Translations under genes and position numbers: made by a program
Shown: in pieces, positions 47,253-49,780 of the stretch
How the letters are laid out: the number at the start of each line of letters is the position of its first letter
Numbering within the stretch: position 1 is the first letter of the stretch
The notes under the pieces: generated by a model
Databases searched by the model: none
Told to the model about the DNA's origin: nothing
Seen by the model: the letters and a program-made list of their open reading frames with translations, nothing else
Source: a virus
Direction: 5' to 3' (one strand)
IMG/VR virus record: IMGVR_UViG_3300021478_000040
Location: 1 to 49,780 of that record
DNA: 49,780 bases

Positions 47253-47389
47253 TGCCAGCTAAGTACGAAGCGATGCGCGACAAGTTCAAGCAGCAAGGTC
47301 TGAAGGACAAAGCCGCGAAGAAGAAAGCAGCGAGGATTTACAATGCCCAAAGAAAAAAGGGCCAAGCCCCGGTTACCCGAAAGGGCTGA
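47249..47389 (+). CDS. Small basic protein, 46 aa
   Basis: ATG overlaps the upstream stop (ATGA), with a second ATG right after. The sequence (M-P-A-K-Y-E-A-M-R-D-K-F ... KDKAAKKKAARIYNAQRKK) is a short Lys/Arg-rich helix family I recognise from many phages. Function unknown. Confidence 0.65.
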   Translation: MMPAKYEAMRDKFKQQGLKDKAAKKKAARIYNAQRKKGQAPVTRKG

Positions 47390-47519
47390 ATACGCGCCCA
47401 ACATGGAAACTTACTTTCTAACCAAGCGTTCCGGCTTGTTCCAGCCGGGACAGCCGTTTATACTGGCTTTCGCGGTACCGTCCAAAAAGCCGGTCAAAAC
47501 GAAAGGCAAACTAAAATGA
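47343..47519 (+). CDS. Small basic protein, 58 aa (overlapping)
   Basis: ATG 47343 lies 47 nt inside the preceding gene. The 58-residue product (MPKEKRAKPRLPERAEY..., then F-I-L-A-F-A-V-P) ends in an ATGA overlap with the next start, which supports it. Unknown. Confidence 0.5.
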   Translation: MPKEKRAKPRLPERAEYAPNMETYFLTKRSGLFQPGQPFILAFAVPSKKPVKTKGKLK

Positions 47520-47761
47520 CCACATTCAAGAATGAGGTTAACGCCTTCGGTAACAGCGCTGGCGACAGTCTGAGTGAGCACGTCACCAGTTGGAGCGGTC
47601 ATGGTTCGATGCCGATGGGCAAGCTGAAACGCTACCCCGGTGCGGTTGGCAATATCTCAGGTGGCAATCGCCGTCTGGCAAAAGCTCAATATGGTACTGG
47701 CGACGGTGGCACTACTGTACGCGGCACCAATGCATTCACCAAAGGCGGGAAGGGCAAATGA
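47516..47761 (+). CDS. Small Gly-rich protein, 81 aa
   Basis: ATGA-coupled. The 81 residues are rich in Gly/Ser/Asn, with strongly polar repeats and a K-G-G-K-G-K end. Possibly a minor virion protein. Not recognised. Confidence 0.6.
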   Translation: MTTFKNEVNAFGNSAGDSLSEHVTSWSGHGSMPMGKLKRYPGAVGNISGGNRRLAKAQYGTGDGGTTVRGTNAFTKGGKGK

Positions 47762-48178
47762 ATGTTCTACCGGCCCGGCGGCACCGCTGGCAGGATCAAC
47801 GCCCAGTATGACGAAGTGTATGCTGACTTCGTTAATGGCGCGACTGACTTCCTGCCGATCAATAAAGGCGACTGGATTGCAGTCAACGCCTGCCGCGCGT
47901 CCATTGAGTTTCAAACTCCTGCATCATCTATTGTAACGAAAGTGCCAACAGCACCTGAAATGGAAATGCTGCTGGAAATGAAGACCATTGGCGGTCAGCA
48001 CCACAGGGAAAGCTGGCCGATTGACCAATGGCAGAACCTCGTGGTGGCTGTAGGCATGCGCGCGCATCGCGCGGGATGGGTGCGATTGCGTATTCTCAAC
48101 ATCAATAATGTTGATGGAAGCGGTCTCGCCATGGCGTTGCAGGTTACGCGAACTGGTGACAGCGGAGCAACACCATGA
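47762..48178 (+). CDS. Virion-region protein, 138 aa
   Basis: AAGGG 8 nt before ATG. The protein (MFYRPGGTAGRIN...) has WIAVNACRASIEF and M-A-L-Q-V-T-R-T strands and looks like a compact beta protein. By position it belongs to the tail-tip set. ATGA overlap with the next gene. Confidence 0.6.
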   Translation: MFYRPGGTAGRINAQYDEVYADFVNGATDFLPINKGDWIAVNACRASIEFQTPASSIVTKVPTAPEMEMLLEMKTIGGQHHRESWPIDQWQNLVVAVGMRAHRAGWVRLRILNINNVDGSGLAMALQVTRTGDSGATP

Positions 48179-48798
48179 GCGGCTTCAGCACATCCCGTTC
48201 CAGCGTCGATAACGTAGCCAAACTGTATGGCTCTATTTTGCGCGGCTATGGACCGCCGGTTCCGAAAGCCGGTGTGGTGGGCGATCTTTATATTGATGTG
48301 CAGACTTTGAACTTGTTTGAAAAACGCAGTACCGGCGGTCTTGATGACTGGGGTCATTATCTTTTTACGGTGCCATCATCTTACGGAAATACCTTGAAAT
48401 GGTTTGGACCGAGCAGACCCAGCAACGCACTTGGTGTTTCCGGCGACTACTTTTTGCAATGGGCCGGTTACGACAATTACGGAATGCAGTTGACAATTTT
48501 CGGTCCGAAATTGATAGCTGGATGGTCTGAAAACGGTGGTGATACAAGTAGTGGTGGTCCGGTTATTGCAGTGACCGGTGTATATCCGCTTGGCTTGTCG
48601 AGTGAAGGTTCAGTTCTGACAGACATCGCACCTAGTCAGTTGATTGCTGTCGGACTGTCTGCGGATTATGTCATTCCGCTGACGGTTACTGCTGATCCCG
48701 GCAATTCTGTACCGCCAGTTGGACTGCCAAATACCGGGAAGCTGGTTCTCGTAACACTTAACCCTCTCTACACAGCAGAGGATGAGCATGCCCTATAA
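48175..48798 (+). CDS. Tail fibre-like protein, 207 aa
   Basis: The 207-residue protein has a G-Y-G-P-P-V-P-K-A-G-V-V-G-D-L-Y-I-D unit like those in phage tail-fibre repeats, W-G-H-Y-L-F strands and Gly/Ser-rich loops. It likely forms part of the adsorption apparatus. It overlaps the next gene by 11 nt. Confidence 0.6.
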   Translation: MSGFSTSRSSVDNVAKLYGSILRGYGPPVPKAGVVGDLYIDVQTLNLFEKRSTGGLDDWGHYLFTVPSSYGNTLKWFGPSRPSNALGVSGDYFLQWAGYDNYGMQLTIFGPKLIAGWSENGGDTSSGGPVIAVTGVYPLGLSSEGSVLTDIAPSQLIAVGLSADYVIPLTVTADPGNSVPPVGLPNTGKLVLVTLNPLYTAEDEHAL

Positions 48799-49690
48799 CC
48801 CATCAACGGACTTAGTAGGTCTCTGGCGTGCTGCTTCGGGTGGCGTCGAAAAAGCCCAGATGCCGGGATTGGATTTTGTAGTAGCTGCGCTTGGTCGCGC
48901 CGGTCTGATGCGAATTGTAACTTCTCAAACAGCACCGACGACCAATCAAAGCACAACAGCATGGTTTCAACCGGCCAATCCGAGTTATGCAAGCGAGGGT
49001 TCGCTGTTTTTGTGGGACCCGAGTTTAAACATGTATGTTCCAGCTACGCCGGAACTGTTTCATAGTGGTGACAGTAGCGGTGGTGGCGATGGCGGTGGCG
49101 GCAGCGGAGGAACGGGTATGGTTATCATTTCAGGTACGGCACCTTCTAATCCGGCTACCGGAGCGGAATGGTGGGACGGTTCAGTTTTACGCGTATTCGA
49201 CGGTACGCAATGGAAAATTGTTGGACCCGGCGGTGCAGCCGGTCCGATCCCAACTACGACAAAAGCATTTTCTATAACGCAAGCGTCAGCATTGAGTATC
49301 GGAACGTCAACGTGGACTATCGTTCCGTTTGCTGCCACTCCATCACTTGATGGATTTACTGGTTGGAATGCGACAACGCATGTGTACAAACCGACGCGAG
49401 CCGGTGTGTATGACTTTTTCATCAGAGGTTATATGACATCACCAACTGGTGGCTGGACAGCCATAAATTTGTTGAAGAACGATCAGGGCACCTACAACCC
49501 TAATAACCTTGAACAAGTTTGCGAAAGCCAATTTGGAGGGGCCGCAGCAACTACTATTTTGTCTTGTTCAGGTATGTCCTACATGAATGGAACGACGGAT
49601 TTTGTCAGGATGTGGGCCTATACATCAGACCCTGCGGGTCAGTTCCTTGTTCAGAATTTTCCAAACATCGAAGCATATCTGCTGCCGTGA
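48788..49690 (+). CDS. Tail fibre with C1q-like tip
   Basis: I start it at 48788 (MPYNPSTDLVG) because AGAGG lies 6 nt upstream. The ~300 residues have an N-terminal adaptor, a Gly-rich linker (GGGDGGGGSGG, about 97-107), a W-W-D-G-S-V-L-R-V-F-D-G-T-Q-W unit, and a C1q/TNF-like jelly-roll (about 150-300: G-V-Y-D-F-F-I-R-G-Y, L-L-K-N, M-W-A-Y). Such tips bind sugars or proteins on the host. Confidence 0.65.
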   Translation: MPYNPSTDLVGLWRAASGGVEKAQMPGLDFVVAALGRAGLMRIVTSQTAPTTNQSTTAWFQPANPSYASEGSLFLWDPSLNMYVPATPELFHSGDSSGGGDGGGGSGGTGMVIISGTAPSNPATGAEWWDGSVLRVFDGTQWKIVGPGGAAGPIPTTTKAFSITQASALSIGTSTWTIVPFAATPSLDGFTGWNATTHVYKPTRAGVYDFFIRGYMTSPTGGWTAINLLKNDQGTYNPNNLEQVCESQFGGAAATTILSCSGMSYMNGTTDFVRMWAYTSDPAGQFLVQNFPNIEAYLLP

Positions 49691-49699
49691 GTTAACCAG

Positions 49700-49780
49700 A
49701 TGTTTGCTGCTTACCTAGCTTCTTTAGGACGTCATCTGATGTCGATGGATGGCGGCGATGGCGGTGGCGGCGGTGGCGGC
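49700..49780 (+). CDS. 5' end of the M15 peptidase gene (continues at base 1)
   Basis: ATG at 49700 opens 27 codons that run to the last base of the window in phase zero and become Gly-rich (MDGGDGGGG...). Frame 1 at base 1 continues with the same Gly/Ala/Asp composition and has no stop until 2595. The start lies 10 nt after the stop of the fibre gene ending at 49690. A clear Shine-Dalgarno is not obvious, so an internal ATG (49739 or 49745) could also be used. This is the best evidence that the window is a closed circle. Confidence 0.7.
   Translation, partial: MFAAYLASLGRHLMSMDGGDGGGGGGG

Noticed and set aside
1-49780. Search for tRNA genes, CRISPR arrays, integrase/attachment sites and insertion sequences
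   Set aside because: Nothing convincing was seen by eye: no cloverleaf with a conserved T-arm, no regularly spaced direct repeats with unique spacers, no recombinase motifs.

Overview
The window is a complete or nearly complete tailed-phage genome of the short-tailed (podovirus) type. Its ends fit together. An open frame starting at 49700 reaches the last base on a codon boundary and continues without a break from base 1 to the stop at 2595, so the 49,780 bases most likely form a circle (or circularly permuted) molecule cut inside one glycine-rich gene. The host is probably an alphaproteobacterium: the phage carries a GcrA-type regulator (23007-23411), a family tied to the CcrM/GcrA circuit of that class, and many of its small proteins look like those of Rhizobiales phages and plasmids. 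I see no integrase, transposase, tRNA, CRISPR array or phage RNA polymerase. Transcription probably uses host sigma-70-like polymerase.

Layout. 49700-49780 plus 1-4145 (+) encodes a virion M15 peptidase and the large terminase. 4132-8260 (-) is a head operon: portal, a GroES-like co-chaperonin, a charged possible scaffold and three small proteins. 8368-14582 is mainly (+): major capsid protein (apparent AUU start), a zinc protein, P22 gp4-like and gp10-like neck proteins, a coiled-coil fibre and an ejection protein. It is interrupted by (-) genes for an orotate-phosphoribosyltransferase-like protein, a VRR-NUC nuclease and two ribbon-helix-helix proteins. 14584-22950 (-) is the replication block: family A DNA polymerase, ssDNA-binding protein, Cas4/RecB-like nuclease, SF2 helicase with zinc ribbons, and small proteins. 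23007-25912 holds the GcrA homologue, a secreted Cys-rich protein and a primase-helicase.

25945-30240 (-) is an accessory region of small translationally coupled genes separated by repeat-rich intergenic DNA. It contains two candidate replication origins and a duplicated hairpin leader. 30308-33792 (+) is a GC-rich cassette in which nine small coding frames, some only 21-54 codons, overlap head to tail around a SAM methyltransferase. 33901-35783 holds lysis functions (membrane proteins and a GH24 endolysin). 35824-40758 is a 1644-residue ejection protein with a tail-lysozyme-like domain. 40755-43882 has structural proteins and a SprT-like metalloprotease. 43879-49690 encodes tail fibres, including two tandem paralogous fibres and a C1q-like tip.

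Reading the genes together: neck proteins like P22 gp4/gp10, a large portal and internal ejection proteins carrying peptidoglycan hydrolases describe a short-tailed virion that degrades murein on entry. Replication is self-supplied (polymerase, primase-helicase, SSB, nucleases). Gene expression appears to be organised by a small set of repeated palindromes (GTATAC and GATA-N4-TATC types) near promoters.
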